Shown here: piece by piece, positions 24,157 through 34,884 of the stretch
Layout of the letters: the number at the start of each line of letters is the position of its first letter
Position numbering within the stretch: the stretch's first letter is position 1
Assembly: GCF_035918255.1 (NCBI RefSeq)
Contig: NZ_CP142136.1
Span: 620,001 to 684,000 of the forward strand
Length of the DNA stretch: 64,000 nt
Direction of reading: 5' to 3'
Origin: Mesomycoplasma ovipneumoniae
GTDB taxonomy: Bacteria; Bacillota_I; Bacilli_A; Mycoplasmatales; Metamycoplasmataceae
Translations under genes and position numbers: made by a program
The notes under the pieces: generated by a model
Seen by the model: the letters and a program-made list of their open reading frames with translations, nothing else
Database searches by the model: none
Told to the model about the DNA's origin: nothing

Positions 24157-24871
24157 CCTGAGTTTCCAAGTTTGATGGCAAAATTCACTTTTTATTGAAT
24201 ACAAATATGAAAAAATACCCGTAAATCCGGGTTTTTTGACGCTAAAGTCTTAATCTTTATTGTTTTAAAATTAACCTTTTGCAAAAAAAAAAAAAAAATG
24301 CTTGGTCTAAAATAAAATTATGTTATAATAACCCTCACTAAGAATGAATTAATAAATTTTGATATTGAATTAAGGGGGAATTAGTTATGTTTTTTGTCTA
24401 ATGTGCTTTGATAGCGCGAATTTTCCATTATATTTTAAATATGATGGAATGCCATAAATTTAACCGTTTAGAAATCTATAAATTTATGGCTTTTGATTAT
24501 TGTTCTTTCAAAACTTCATATATTTTTTTAGGCTCAATGTAAATAAAAACGAGTTTTCTTTTTGCATTGAGTTTAAATAGTAGTTGTATTTTTTTATGAT
24601 TTTTGTTGTTTTATCCATAAATTGATTTTTGCTAGTGTTTTGAACTAAAAAAGGCAGTTTAGACATTTTATAATTTTACTTTTTTAGTTAAAATTTTAGC
24701 TTTTTAGTTTGCCTTATTTTATTAATAAGTAGATTTTGTATTCTTGATGTTTAGATTTAAAATTTAGTGTTTTTGCTTTAATAGTTATTTTTCGTGAGTT
24801 TGCCAAAAAAGTTTAAAAAGCGTCAACCGGACGCTTTTTAAAGATTATTTCATCAAACTGGGAAACTCGGG
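24157..24871 (+). mobile_element. IS1634-ended RNA-cassette element, copy 2 (best preserved)
   Basis: 715 bp. Left end CCTGAGTTTCCAAGTTTGAT and right end ATCAAACTGGGAAACTCGGG form inverted repeats matching the termini of the IS1634-type element at 36975-40227. ACCC...GGGT plus T6 near 24219-24238 is a terminator-like left hairpin; AAAAAGCGTC/GACGCTTTTT near 24817-24841 is the right one. No transposase. No direct target duplication was recognised at this copy. Confidence 0.8.
24302..24610 (+). ncRNA. Candidate structured RNA with 4-codon leader ORF, copy 2
   Basis: An A16 tract (24283-24298) precedes TTGGTC (24302-24307), a 16-base spacer and TATAAT (24324-24329). GGGGGAA lies upstream of a mini-ORF MFFV* at 24387-24401. 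Hairpin 2 is 24451-24490 (GCCATAAATTT/AAATTTATGGC) and hairpin 3 is 24533-24570 (CTCAATGTAA/TTGCATTGAG), followed by a T-rich tract. Confidence 0.6.
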
Positions 24872-24976
24872 AGGCGTATTTTTGCAAGCAAACATAAATT
24901 TAACTAACAAAATTACTATTTTTAAATAAATAAAAATGAAAAACTGGTTAAATAAATTTCTTAATAGATTTGATTT

Positions 24977-26518
24977 TTATTCAGATTTTTCAATTTTAGC
25001 TGAGTCAAAATTATCAAACAAATCAAATTTATCAACTTTAGAAATTAAGAAGTAATTAATATAAGGGAAAGAAACAAATATTAATATTTGTGTAATAAAA
25101 ATTAGAAAACTACCGATATTTGTAAGCATTAAACCATTAGCAGCAAAAACTCCAGCACCAGAAGAAGAATTAGCATGCGTTGCAACGGCATAAATTTGTG
25201 AATAAATAAAGGCAACAATGGCAATTAGAATTAAACCTGAAGAAATTATTGCCGAAATTCAATATAATTTTGGGTTAATTTTACGCTCAATTGAATTAGG
25301 ATACTTTATTTTTTTGCGTGAATAGGCGACAATAATTGCCATATATACACCAAAGAAAATTAGTGAAGGGAAATTGGACATCGAATCAACAATAACATCG
25401 CTACCATACCCGATTCCTGATCCATCTTTTTTTGGAAGTTTAATTGCTAGCGAAGGGATATAAATAACAAGCGCCCAAAACACTAATGTAATAAAAAGAT
25501 AAAAAATTGTAACTTTTTCGTTAGAATATTTCTTTTTTAAACTATAAACTCCAACAATTGCATTTAATTTTACAAGATCTCTAACTTGATTTACAAATGC
25601 AGCATTTAAAGAATTAGTTACACCGTATGTTGAAATCAAAAGGAAAAATGCCACAAAAATATTGATACCACGGGCTGCATCAACCGGGAAAACGTCGCTA
25701 ATTAGACCTGAAATTGTTCCTTTGTTATGCAGTGCTGATGATAAACCAATAAGAGTATAAACACTAACAATCAAAATCATTCCCGCTGTAATAATCAAAG
25801 GGACTCTTTTAGTTGCTTTTTGAACCTTATTATGAATTGAACCAACCGAAAGAAATGAATCATAAGCAAACAAAACCGCTGGAAGTGCAAGAATTAATTT
25901 TGAAAAATCAAAACTATTTTTTTCAGTTACTTCAAAAGCACTAGAACCACCGGCATTATGAGTTGTCGGGAAGAAAATTCCAGCAAAGACGGCAACAATT
26001 AATGGAACAAATTTTAAAACTGTTGAAACAAGGGCAATATATCCGGAAAATTTAACAGAAATATAATTTGTTATTACAAACAAAATAGTAAAAAAAGTAC
26101 CTAATAATATGTGTGCCCAAAATGGAAATGAGAAAGCCGAATCGCTAGCTGTCTCAATAAACCAAATTGTAATTTCAGACGAATATATTCCTAAAATTAG
26201 GCTTAGCATTCCTAAATAATAAAATCCATAACTAAATAAGACAAAATAACCGCTTTTTTTGCCACCAATTTGGTAGGACCAGTTTGCTAGCCCATTTAGT
26301 TTGGTTTGTTTTAAAAAGCTAATTTCAGAAAAACTAATTGCAGCAAAAAGCGAAATTATTCCTCCAATAATTCAAGCAAAAAGTCAAGCATAGCCATTGT
26401 TATTAGTGGTTGCTGCGATGCTATTATTTTTGAAAAAAATTCCGATTCCAACAACTGAGCCAACAAGCATTGATAAGGCTGCAAAAAAACCAAGTTTTCG
26501 GGCGCTTTGAATTTTCAT
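24977..26518 (-). CDS. APC-superfamily permease (amino acid transporter-like)
   Basis: 513 aa, strongly hydrophobic throughout, with about 12 predicted membrane spans. The first helix has the glycine-rich break typical of APC transporters (MLVGSVVGIGIFFKNN), followed by a WLFAWIIGGIISLFAAISFSE-type second helix and ALPAVLFAYDSFLSVGSI in the region corresponding to helix 6, which often contacts substrate. Probably a proton-coupled amino-acid or polyamine importer; substrate cannot be read from sequence. ATG at 26518 with AAAGGAAAT upstream. Transcribed divergently from the protease lipoprotein at 26661, with TATAAT-like boxes in the 142-bp gap. Confidence 0.88.
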
Positions 26519-26660
26519 GAGATTTCCTTTTTTAATTAAATTGTAAGTTGATAAAATTTTGAATATTTTAAAATTATATTGTATAATTTACAAAATCCAA
26601 GTAATTTTTTGAATTTTAAATCTAAAAATTGCTAATTTATAACTAATAGAGAGATATATT

Positions 26661-28451
26661 ATGAAAAACTTATCAAAATATCTGTTTTATTTAGGTTTTC
26701 TAAGTCCTTTTGCAGTTATAAGTTGCACTTCGCAAATCGAGTTAGTAAGAACTAATCCGTCCAAAGTTGAAAAAAATTTGCCAGAAGTTGAAACTAAACC
26801 GCCCAAAGTTGAAACTAATCCATCAAAAGTTGAAACTAAACCGCCCAAAGTTAAAACTGATCCATCAAAAGTTGAATCTAATTTACCTAAAGTTGAAACT
26901 AATCCACCCAAAGTTGAAAAAAATTTGCCAGAAGTTGAAACTAAACCGCCAGAAATTGAAATTAATCCACCCAAAGTTGAAACTAATGAAGATGACCAAA
27001 AACAACCAGAAAAAATCGATTCATTAAAACCGAATTCTGAAGAAACAAAAGAAACAACTGAAAAAACAACAGAAAAAATACAAACTGACACGGCAGTTAA
27101 ACCTGAAATCAAAGATGATTTTGAATCAGTTGAACAAACTCAACCTATTTTTGATTTTGTTCAAGTAAACAATAAATCGGTACGAAATTTCCGCACAGAT
27201 TTATTATCAGATCTTAAACAAAATGATTTTAAAGCCCCAAACAATCTAGTTTCAAATTATAGCCGCTATTTTCTTAGAAATTGGGAAAATGTTGTTAAAA
27301 AAGAAAACCAAAACACCTTTCTTGGACAGAAAAATGATAATTTAAAAGTTTATTTACTTGATAGAATGAACCCAAATTTAGTTGGTGATATTAATGCTAA
27401 GCAAAATCATTTTGCTTATTTTAACCGCCCCGCTTTAGGAAATTATTATAATTTACCTTGATTTGGGTTTAATTCTGATAGTCTTGAGCAAAAAAGATTT
27501 TCCAATATTTTTACAAGAAACATTCGCTTTGCGACCGGAACAGGTATTTTTTTAAACGCAAATTCCGAAAAAGCTGCTTTTTTAACTAATGCTCACGTTA
27601 TTCATCCACAAGGAACCAAAATTCCTTTTTGAAAACTAATGAATAAAAAAGTTGGCCACAACCAACTAAATGCAAGACTAATCAAGTTTTTACAATATTA
27701 TGATGATTTTAAGATAAAAGAACTAGATAATCGCATTTTATTTCGCCTTTTTGAACAAGAAGAAAAATTAAAAAAAGGAATACCTAACTTACCGCCTAGT
27801 TTCCAAAGTAATGTAAAAATTGATGAGTATATGGAAAATTTGTATCAAAATTATTTTGAGCTGGCAGAATGAGACAATTACGACTTTGACATTGCCGTTT
27901 TTTATTTTAATTACTCAAAATTTATAAACGATGTTGATAAACTTATAAAATATTTTAGCGAACACCAACAAGGTTTTATAAATTCAACTTATTCGCTTCA
28001 AAACGGTAAATTCCAAAATTTTGTCAACAGTTTTGCTGAATTTAAAAAATATTGACAAAAAATTTCAAAATTTCCGCCGCTGAAAATTTCAGACCGAATT
28101 TGAGACGATGGTGATTTTGACTATACAACAAAAATAGGGATGTTTTGGGCAAATAATTTATTTTCAAAAAATGTTTTTAAAGGGGTAAATTTTCGCCGAG
28201 ATAATGGTGACCCACGTTTAATTGCCGCTAATTTTTTTGCAACAAACGGACCTGGAGCATCAGGAAGTGGAATTTTTAATGCAGATGGAAGTCTTGCTTT
28301 TATTAATCGTTCAATTTTAACTGTAAATGGCAATGTCAATTCACTTTTTTATGATCAATTCGGGCTTACTTCCCACTTGACTTCCGGAATCGCCCTAAGA
28401 GCAAAAAATTATAATTTAGTTGAAAGAATTTTGAAACTTTATGTAAAATAA
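26661..28451 (+). CDS. MIP-like serine protease lipoprotein (orphan)
   Basis: 596 aa. Signal peptide with lipobox ending at Cys22 (PFAVISC), so a surface lipoprotein. Residues 31-107 are eleven 7-residue repeats of the type (T/K)-x-P-x-K-V-E, then an acidic Thr/Glu linker. The C-terminal half carries a trypsin-fold triad in the order seen in the Mycoplasma Ig protease (MIP, DUF31) family: His312 in FLTNAHVIH, Asp410 in YDFDIAVFYF, Ser534 in GPGASGSGIF. It is shorter than the MIP at 45013 and has no adjacent MIB gene. Substrate is unknown; a distinct antibody or other host protein is possible. Its last codons are duplicated at 29178-29222 by an adjacent element insertion. Confidence 0.85.
26751..26981 (+). 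repeat. 21-bp coding tandem repeat (11 units)
   Basis: Eleven in-frame 21-base units encoding heptads such as TKPPKVE, TNPSKVE and KNLPEVE. They form an extended Pro/Lys/Glu stalk after the lipid anchor. Units differ by a few bases, so unit number could change by recombination or slippage. Confidence 0.9.
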
Positions 28452-28478
28452 AATTCCCGTTTTTAGGAATAATTCAAA
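28403..28478 (+). repeat. Left copy of long target duplication (protease 3' end)
   Basis: About 76 bases including the last codons of the protease gene (AKNYNLVERILKLYVK*) and the first half of its terminator. Repeated with few differences at 29178-29252 on the other side of the element. Confidence 0.85.
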
Positions 28479-29177
28479 CCTGAGTTTCCAGTTTGATGCA
28501 AAAAATTCACATTTAGTGAATATAAATATGCAAAAATACCGGTAAATCCGTATTTTTTGACGCTAAAATCTTAATTTTTATTATTTTAAAATTAACCCTT
28601 TGCAAAAAAAAAAAAAAAAATGTTTGGTCTAAAATAAAATTATGTTATAATAACACTCACTAAGAATGAATTAATAAATTTTGATATTAGAATTAAGGGG
28701 GACTTAGTTATGTTTTTGCCATAAAAACTCAGATAATGCGAATTTTCCATTATATTTTTAGATATGATGGAAAGCCTTAAATTTAACCGTTTAGAAATCT
28801 GCAAATTTAAGGCTTTTAATTATTGCTCTTTCAAAACTTCATATATTTTTTTAGGCTCAATGTAAGTAAAAACGAGTTTTCTATTTACATTGAGTTTAAA
28901 TAGTAGTTGTATTTTTTTATGATTTTTGTCAGTGTTTTAACTAAAAAAGGTAGTTTAAATATTTCATAATTTTGCTTTTTAAGTTAAAAATTTTAGCTTT
29001 TTTTAGTTTGCTTTATTTGATTAATAAGTAGATTTTGCATTCATGAGTGTTAGATTTAAAATTTAGTGTTTTGCTTTGATAGTAATTTTTCCTAAGTTTG
29101 CCAAAAAAGTTAAAAAGTGACCAAAACTAAACCAAGACACTTTTTTAAGATTTTCTCATCAAACTGGGAAACTCGGG
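28479..29177 (+). mobile_element. IS1634-ended RNA-cassette element, copy 3
   Basis: 699 bp from CCTGAGTTTCCAGTTTGAT to ATCAAACTGGGAAACTCGGG. Carries the full cassette, an A17 tract (28604-28620), left hairpin and right terminator-like hairpin. Flanked by a duplication of about 76 bp, consistent with the long variable target duplications known for IS1634. Confidence 0.88.
28622..28925 (+). ncRNA. Candidate structured RNA with 4-codon leader ORF, copy 3
   Basis: Promoter TTGGTC-N16-TATAAT, GGGGGA, mini-ORF MFLP* at 28710-28724. Hairpin 2 is GCCTTAAATTT/AAATTTAAGGC: the fourth base pair is flipped relative to copies 1, 2 and 7, a compensatory change, while the CCGTTTAGAAATCT loop is unchanged. 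Confidence 0.6.
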
Positions 29178-29228
29178 AAAAATTATAATTTAGTTGAAAA
29201 AATTTTGAAACTTTATGTAAAAATAAAA

Positions 29229-29268
29229 TTCCCCTTTTTTTGAGATTTAATTCAAAAAAAGGGGAATT
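29229..29268. terminator. Bidirectional terminator between protease and hinT
   Basis: AATTCCCCTTTTTTT / AAAAAAAGGGGAATT with T- and A-rich flanks. It lies in the right-hand target copy; the left copy retains only the first arm, so the original terminator now follows the element. Confidence 0.7.
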
Positions 29269-29276
29269 AGTTATAA

Positions 29277-29612
29277 TTATTCTTCTTTTTTATAAAACGG
29301 AATAATGTGAATGTGCGTGTGAAAAATTGTTTGTTTTGCATCTTTTTCGTTATTAACTTGAAGTCTAAAACCGGTTGCGCCAAGCTGCTTAACTTGGTCT
29401 AATGCTAATTTTCTTGCAATTTTTACTAAATAAGTAAGATCTTCATCGGAAATGTGAAATAAATTTCGTGAATATTTTTTAGGCACAACTAAAAAATGGC
29501 CAGGTGAAACCGGAAACTTGTCAAGAAAAGCGATAACTTGATCATCTTCAAAAATAATTTTTGCTGGTGATTTTTTTGCAATAATATCTAAAAATAATGT
29601 TGTATTTTCCAT
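29277..29612 (-). CDS. hinT: HIT-family nucleoside phosphoramidase/hydrolase (HinT)
   Basis: 111 aa, normal length for HinT. The signature HxHxHxx is present as HTHIHIIPF near the C-terminus, with the middle His expected to be the nucleophile. FPVSPGHFLVVPKKY and IFEDDQVIAFLDKFP are standard HIT-fold segments. Hydrolyses AMP-lysine-type phosphoramidates in the cytosol. The start MENTTLF at 29612 is chosen because AGGGGA lies just upstream; a longer frame begins inside the preceding gene. It is last in the order P80-P60-hinT, the arrangement reported in M. hominis where HinT contacts the two surface proteins. Confidence 0.95.
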   Translation of the reverse strand: MENTTLFLDIIAKKSPAKIIFEDDQVIAFLDKFPVSPGHFLVVPKKYSRNLFHISDEDLTYLVKIARKLALDQVKQLGATGFRLQVNNEKDAKQTIFHTHIHIIPFYKKEE

Positions 29613-29636
29613 TTTTCCCCTAAAGTTTTCTAACAA

Positions 29637-31238
29637 TTAACTAATTTTTACAATTGGGTCTTTAGTTTCGATTTTATATCCAATTGATTCAAAAAAGTCT
29701 TTAGCATCACGGAAAATTCCGCCTTGATCAGCAAGATATAATGAATAAGCTAGTTTTGTTTTTTCTTGTTGGGTATTTCAAGGTGTATTTTCAAGCGAAA
29801 AGTAGACTTGTTTTGTGTTATTTTCTTGAACAATTTTATCATACAGAGGAGCTAATTTGTTATAATATTTGACCGATATTTTTGACAAGTCAGAGCTAAC
29901 CGCCGGAATTCCACTATCAATTTTTGGTAAATCTTGACCTTCAGCATTTATCTGAGGATTATAAAAAGTTCTATTTTCATCCCAACTAACATCAACATTG
30001 TAATAAAATTTTGATGAATTTATACTAATTTCGACAATAACACCAACAGCAAATTTATTAGCATCATTATCTTTTGTCGGAATTACGTTTTTAATTTTAT
30101 ATGATATTCCTGAAATCTGGGTAGGAATTTTGATCTCAAAGTCAGAAATTTGAACTTGATCTTTAGTTTTTTTGCGGTCAAAATTTGGACTTAGCTCAAC
30201 AGGAAACATTTTTGCTTGATTAATTAAGTTAAAATTCTGGAAATCTTTAGCTGACCAAAGAAGATTTGAAGTTGGATCTAAAAAACCAGATTTAGTTTGA
30301 CCTTGAACTCTAAGATCGTTAAATTGGAAAGATAAGTCACCTAAAGAAGCATTTTGACGGTACAAAATTCCAGCATATCCAAGCAATAATGTTGTATCAA
30401 TGTCATCATTTTTTCCGAGTTTTTCAAATTCTTGCTCTTTGCGAGTTAATCTAGAATTAATATTTTCGCTACGTAAAAGTGTGTTAAAAGTATTAGTATC
30501 TTTAATTTTTAGTTGCGAAAAAGTACTTATACTATTTGGGTCGTTTGATTCAAATTGCCAAACTTGAACCGGATTTTTTGTTAACATTAAGTGAATTAGA
30601 AAAAAATCTGGTGAATTTGGATCAATATTTTGAAAAATTTGCCGTGATGTAAAGGATGTTCTCGCTGAAATACCATCTTTATAAATTTGCGAATCCTTAA
30701 TTAAATTTGGTTGATCAAGTTGAGTTAAATAAGCCTTAACTAGCAACATTTTATTTATTTCACGCGCAATTCCGGTTGAAAAATTATTGTATAAAACAAT
30801 AAATGCTTGATCATTAAAAGTCTTATTATAACCAACCTGAGGTGATAAAAGTGCAAAATCACTGGCTGAAATTGCATTAGTACTTTGTAATTGGGCAATG
30901 AATTTTAAACTATAAGTTGGATCCAAACTAATTTGGTAGTTTTGGTAAAAATCAAAAGCCGCTTTTGCTTCTGCAAAAAATTGCGAATTTGTATTTCTAA
31001 ATTCGCTAGCAAGTGAATTTGAGCCGGTTTTGAAAATGTTTTGAGCTAAAATATTTTCAACATAGGCATTTTCAACAAAATCCTTAACATCATTTGAACT
31101 TATTCTTCGGTCTTCTTCAATCCTTTCGGACGAATCAACATTAACAGCGCAAGAAACTAAAGCACTAAAAGATGTGCCTACAACTAAGAAAAACGGTAAT
31201 TTTTTTAAAAATTTGTTTTTTTTGGGGTGATTTTTCAC
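29637..31238 (-). CDS. P60-like surface lipoprotein of the HinT operon
   Basis: 533 aa. Begins at GTG 31238, preceded by GAAAGGA; the lysine-rich N-terminus leads into a hydrophobic stretch ending in the lipobox SALVSC, so it is a lipid-anchored surface protein. No enzymatic motif recognised. It sits 24 bases upstream of hinT and 15 bases after the P80-like gene. The P80-P60-HinT gene set is known from several mycoplasmas, with P60 and P80 forming a membrane complex that interacts with HinT (established for M. hominis; assignment here is by position, size and lipoprotein signal). Its biochemical role is unknown. Confidence 0.8.
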
Positions 31239-31253
31239 AAATTTTCCTTTCAA

Positions 31254-33362
31254 CTAATGACTAAATCGAAAAAGACTTTCAAGTTTGTCAATTATCGCCT
31301 GGCGCAACTCTTTTGATGGATCGGCTTTCAATTCCCAACGTTCTTTTTGATTATTATACCAAAAATCTGCGCTTAAATCATTTAAAGTTGCGTTAGAAAT
31401 ATAATCTTGTAACTTTTGGTTAATATTTAAAACCTGAGAAAGAACGTAAAAATTCAAAAAATTTTCAGACGATTGTAAAACTGAATTTAAAAAATCGGTT
31501 TTTTCTTGCTCAACTGTCGTTTTCTTTGACTCTAAAAGTTGTTTTTGATAATTTGCATCACGAACTAAAAGTGATTGAATAAAATTATTATTCGAAATAT
31601 CGGCAAAAAGTTGACTCATGTTTATTGTTGAATTTTGTTTTGAGTCAACTTGATTATTAGCACTTAATTGCAATTGGTGAGAAATTATTTTGTTAAATTC
31701 CTCAAGACTACTAATTTTATTTAAACTCAAAACTTTCATCCCTTTAGAATCAAGCACTAATTTTAAATTATCACCTAAATTATAAACTAAATGAGTACGA
31801 TAATCATTTTCATCTGCACCAAAAGTTTCTAAAAAAGCTTTCCCTGCCTGAGTAAGTTCATTATCAGAAAGTCCTTGAATATATGAATGAAGCCGTTGAT
31901 TTAAACTTCTAATTTCACTAATTGGCTTAGAATTTAACTCAGATGGGTCAACAAGCAAACTTGGGGCATTTTTAAAGAGTAAATCTTTAAGTTTTTCCAT
32001 TAAAGTTTTACTAAATAGTTTTTGTTTTGGCACGCTTGAGCTTGCATTTTCTAAAAAAGCAAAAATATAGCCAGCTTCATTATTTATTAAAGTTTGACTA
32101 AGTGAGGCAATCGGAAGTTGACCTAAAATTTCAGCACTTCTTTTATTATTTTCATAATCTAAAGTAGAAAGTAGAATTTTGTCTTGATTATTTTGGGTCG
32201 GATCAGTAGAATTTCCACCTTTAAAATTTTCAATTAGTTCCAAATTATTGCTAACTTGCTCAGCAAGTGATGATTCAGAACTTGTTTTTAAAACTTTATA
32301 AGTTAAAAGTTCTTGGAGAGTTTTTTTATCAACACTTCAAGGAGATTTTGCATCTCTTGCATTTGGTTTTGCATTAATTGAAATTTGAGAAATTTCAAAA
32401 AAGTTGAAATTTCCGGCCAAAGGTGCTTTTGGATCAAAATAAATTTCGTTAATTATTTTAGTCGGATTTACATATTCCTTAATAAAAGAGTTAGTAATAA
32501 AAGCGGAAATTTTAGGATCATTTGAGGCTGAAGTCGGATTTGGACTAGCAATATTTGGACCAAAGCCATTTTTGCCGATCTCGATTAAGCCGGCAAATAA
32601 TTTTTCGCCTTTCTTATAAACTATTTGTCCTTTTTCGTCTTTAATATCATCTTTCAAAATTCGATCTTCAATATCACTTTTAGTAAAATTTTTATTAATT
32701 CCCAATTTAAACCGGGCAAAAGCGACATCTTGTGCCGCATTAATTGAAAGAGCTTCAACTGCTTGGTTAATATTAACAGCATTATTAAAACGCGGATCTG
32801 AATTTAAATACTTATTGAATTCAGTCTCTCAATTATTAAAGCCAAAAGTGGTTTGGTATCTACTACGCTCATCATGAAGAAAATTTCGTTGGGATTGACG
32901 TATTTCTTCAAAGGACTGCAATGTAAACCGGCGGGAATTTCCTTGAGTTTTGTCAGTGTTTGTATTTTCCCAGGCTGCTTGAAAGACTTTGGATGCTTCA
33001 TATTCTTGATTATATAAAAATTCAATTAAATATTTTTGAGCTTCACGAAGATCATCGCGCTGTTTTGAATTGTCAGATTTAAAAACACTCAATAATTCTT
33101 CAACTTTGATATTTTTGTCTGAAATAGGGGACTTAAGAATTACTATATCGGATTTAGGATCGCGGATTTCTAGATGATTTGTACCACCACTTGAATAAGA
33201 CAAAGGAATTCCAACCCCAAGGCCAATTACAGTTAAAAAACCGGCAGTCAAAGTAATTGGAATTCAAATTTTTTTGGCTTTAGCTGGCGCTTTTTCTTGT
33301 GGTTTTTTCCTTGAATCTGAATTCAAATTGGCGATCTTTTGAAATATATTTTGCTTTTTCAT
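31254..33362 (-). CDS. P80-like membrane protein of the HinT operon
   Basis: 702 aa, continuous with TGA as Trp. ATG at 33362 with AAGGA upstream. Lys-rich cytoplasmic N-terminus of about 35 residues, then one transmembrane segment (about residues 36-58, IWIPITLTAGFLTVIGLGVGIPLSY), then a large hydrophilic outside domain rich in Asn, Lys and Ser; no lipobox. First gene of the P80-P60-hinT operon. TATAAT-like boxes lie in the 158-bp gap shared with the divergent HAD-CoaE gene. Function beyond complex formation with P60 is not known. Confidence 0.8.
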
Positions 33363-33520
33363 AAATAAATCCTTAATTTGTACTAAAACTCAAAATTATA
33401 TTATAATTTAGTAATATTAAAAAACATTTTTTCAACTAGAAAAAACACTTATTAAAATATTATATAATTTTAGCATTTTTTATATAATTTTGCTGAAAAT
33501 ATTGCAAATTTGGTTTAAAT

Positions 33521-34864
33521 ATGTTTTATAAAATTGCTTTTATCGATCTTGATGGTACCCTTTTAGACATTGGAAAGGGGAAAAACGCCCAAATTTCAGA
33601 TACAAATTTGCATTCAGTAAGAAAATTAGCAAAAGAATGTAAAATTGTAATTTCAACAGGAAGAAAATTTTCGACTGATATTGTTAATATTGGTAAAAAA
33701 ATTTCTGCAAATTTTTATGTTTGTCAAAATGGCGCCGAAATTTATGACCAAAATTTAAATTTAATCTTTGAATCCACCATTAATCAAAATATTGTAGAAC
33801 AAATTCTCTCTTTTGCAAAAAAATGAAATGTTTCAATTTCATTTGATTCAAAAATTGTTTTTTCTACTCCAAAAAGTTTTTTGTATCTTTTTTCAAAACT
33901 TTTTTCAAATCTTCAAGTAAAAAACATTAACAAAATTGACTTACCAAAAAGTGTCAAAAAAATTTTGCTTTTTTCACCTAATATTTTTAAAATAAGTAAA
34001 TTTAGAAAATTTCTTGAGGAATTTTTTTCTGAAAAAATTCAAATTTATACTATTGAAAAAGGATTTGTTATTGAAATTACCGATTTTAATGCCTCAAAAG
34101 GTCAAGCCGCCGTTTTTATCTCAAAAGTTGCTAATATCTCATTAAATTATTCATTTCATATTGGCGATTCTGAAAATGACATTTCAACAAAAAATATTGT
34201 CCAAACGTTAATTTTGATGAAAAATTCGCCCAGAAAACTAAAAAAACATGCTCATATTATCGGCTATAAAAGAAAATTCGGGGTAGCAAAAGCGCTTGAA
34301 AATTTCATTTTCAACCCAAAATCTATCGCAATAGTTGGGTTTTACGCAAGTGGGAAAACAACTTTTTTAAAAGCAGTTGAAAAATTTGGATATTCTATTT
34401 TGTATACAGATGAATTTTATTTTAATTGTTTTTCAGAAAATAAGCCATGTTTTGAAATAGTTAAAAAGTTTAAACCTGATTTTATTCATAATAATGTCCT
34501 AGATAAAAATAAACTTCGCGATTTTATGGTTGAAAGCCAACAAAATCGTGATTTTATTGAACAGAAAATCTATCCAATTTTAGAAGAGCATTTAAGAAAC
34601 AATTATTACCATTTTGTCGAAATACCTAATTTATGGACAAAAAATGCCGATTTTCAGGCATTTTTTTGAAAAACAGTCTGAATTAGCGCATCAAGGAAAC
34701 AATTACTTTTAAACATTAAAGCCAAAAAGGTCAAAAAAGAAGTTTGACAAAAAAACCAGGCATTAAATGGCAATAAAATAAAATTTTATAATGTCAAAAT
34801 CTCAAATTCAAGGTGAAAAAGACCATCATTTTTCCCAAAATTTTTCACAAAAATTTTTAAATAG
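33521..34864 (+). CDS. coaE: Fusion of Cof-type HAD phosphatase and dephospho-CoA kinase-like domain
   Basis: 447 aa. Residues 1-270 are a Cof/YbjI-type HAD hydrolase: FIDLDGTLLD (nucleophile Asp and acid Asp), VISTGRKF, and the loop 4 motif HIGDSENDIS. From about residue 275 a second domain begins with the P-loop GFYASGKTTFLK, followed by YSILYTDEFYF (substrate-binding Asp) and the arrangement expected of dephospho-CoA kinase, which phosphorylates dephospho-CoA in the last step of CoA synthesis. The two halves are in one frame with no stop. Fusion of these domains is, to my recollection, seen in related mycoplasmas. It lies directly upstream of dnaB-like and dnaI-like genes, as coaE does in the Bacillus polA-coaE-dnaB-dnaI region. 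CoaE activity is inferred. Confidence 0.8.
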
Positions 34865-34884
34865 GGCTACAATTTCACTTTGCT

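Noticed and set aside
24157..24871. Target duplication for element copy 2
   Set aside because: I compared the flanks (...CATATTTT and AGGCGTATTTT...) and found no convincing direct repeat, so none is claimed.
26751..26981. Regular 21-bp repeats as a CRISPR array
   Set aside because: The repeats are contiguous without unique spacers and encode an in-frame heptad in a lipoprotein.
26687..27112. Antisense 141-codon ORF across the repeat region
   Set aside because: It is a shadow produced by the repetitive coding sequence; no ribosome-binding site, and the sense frame has signal peptide and catalytic domain.
28403..29252. Gene-end duplications as att sites of an integrase-type element
   Set aside because: Duplication length varies from 27 to over 100 bp between copies and no integrase is present; long variable duplications are a known IS1634 property.
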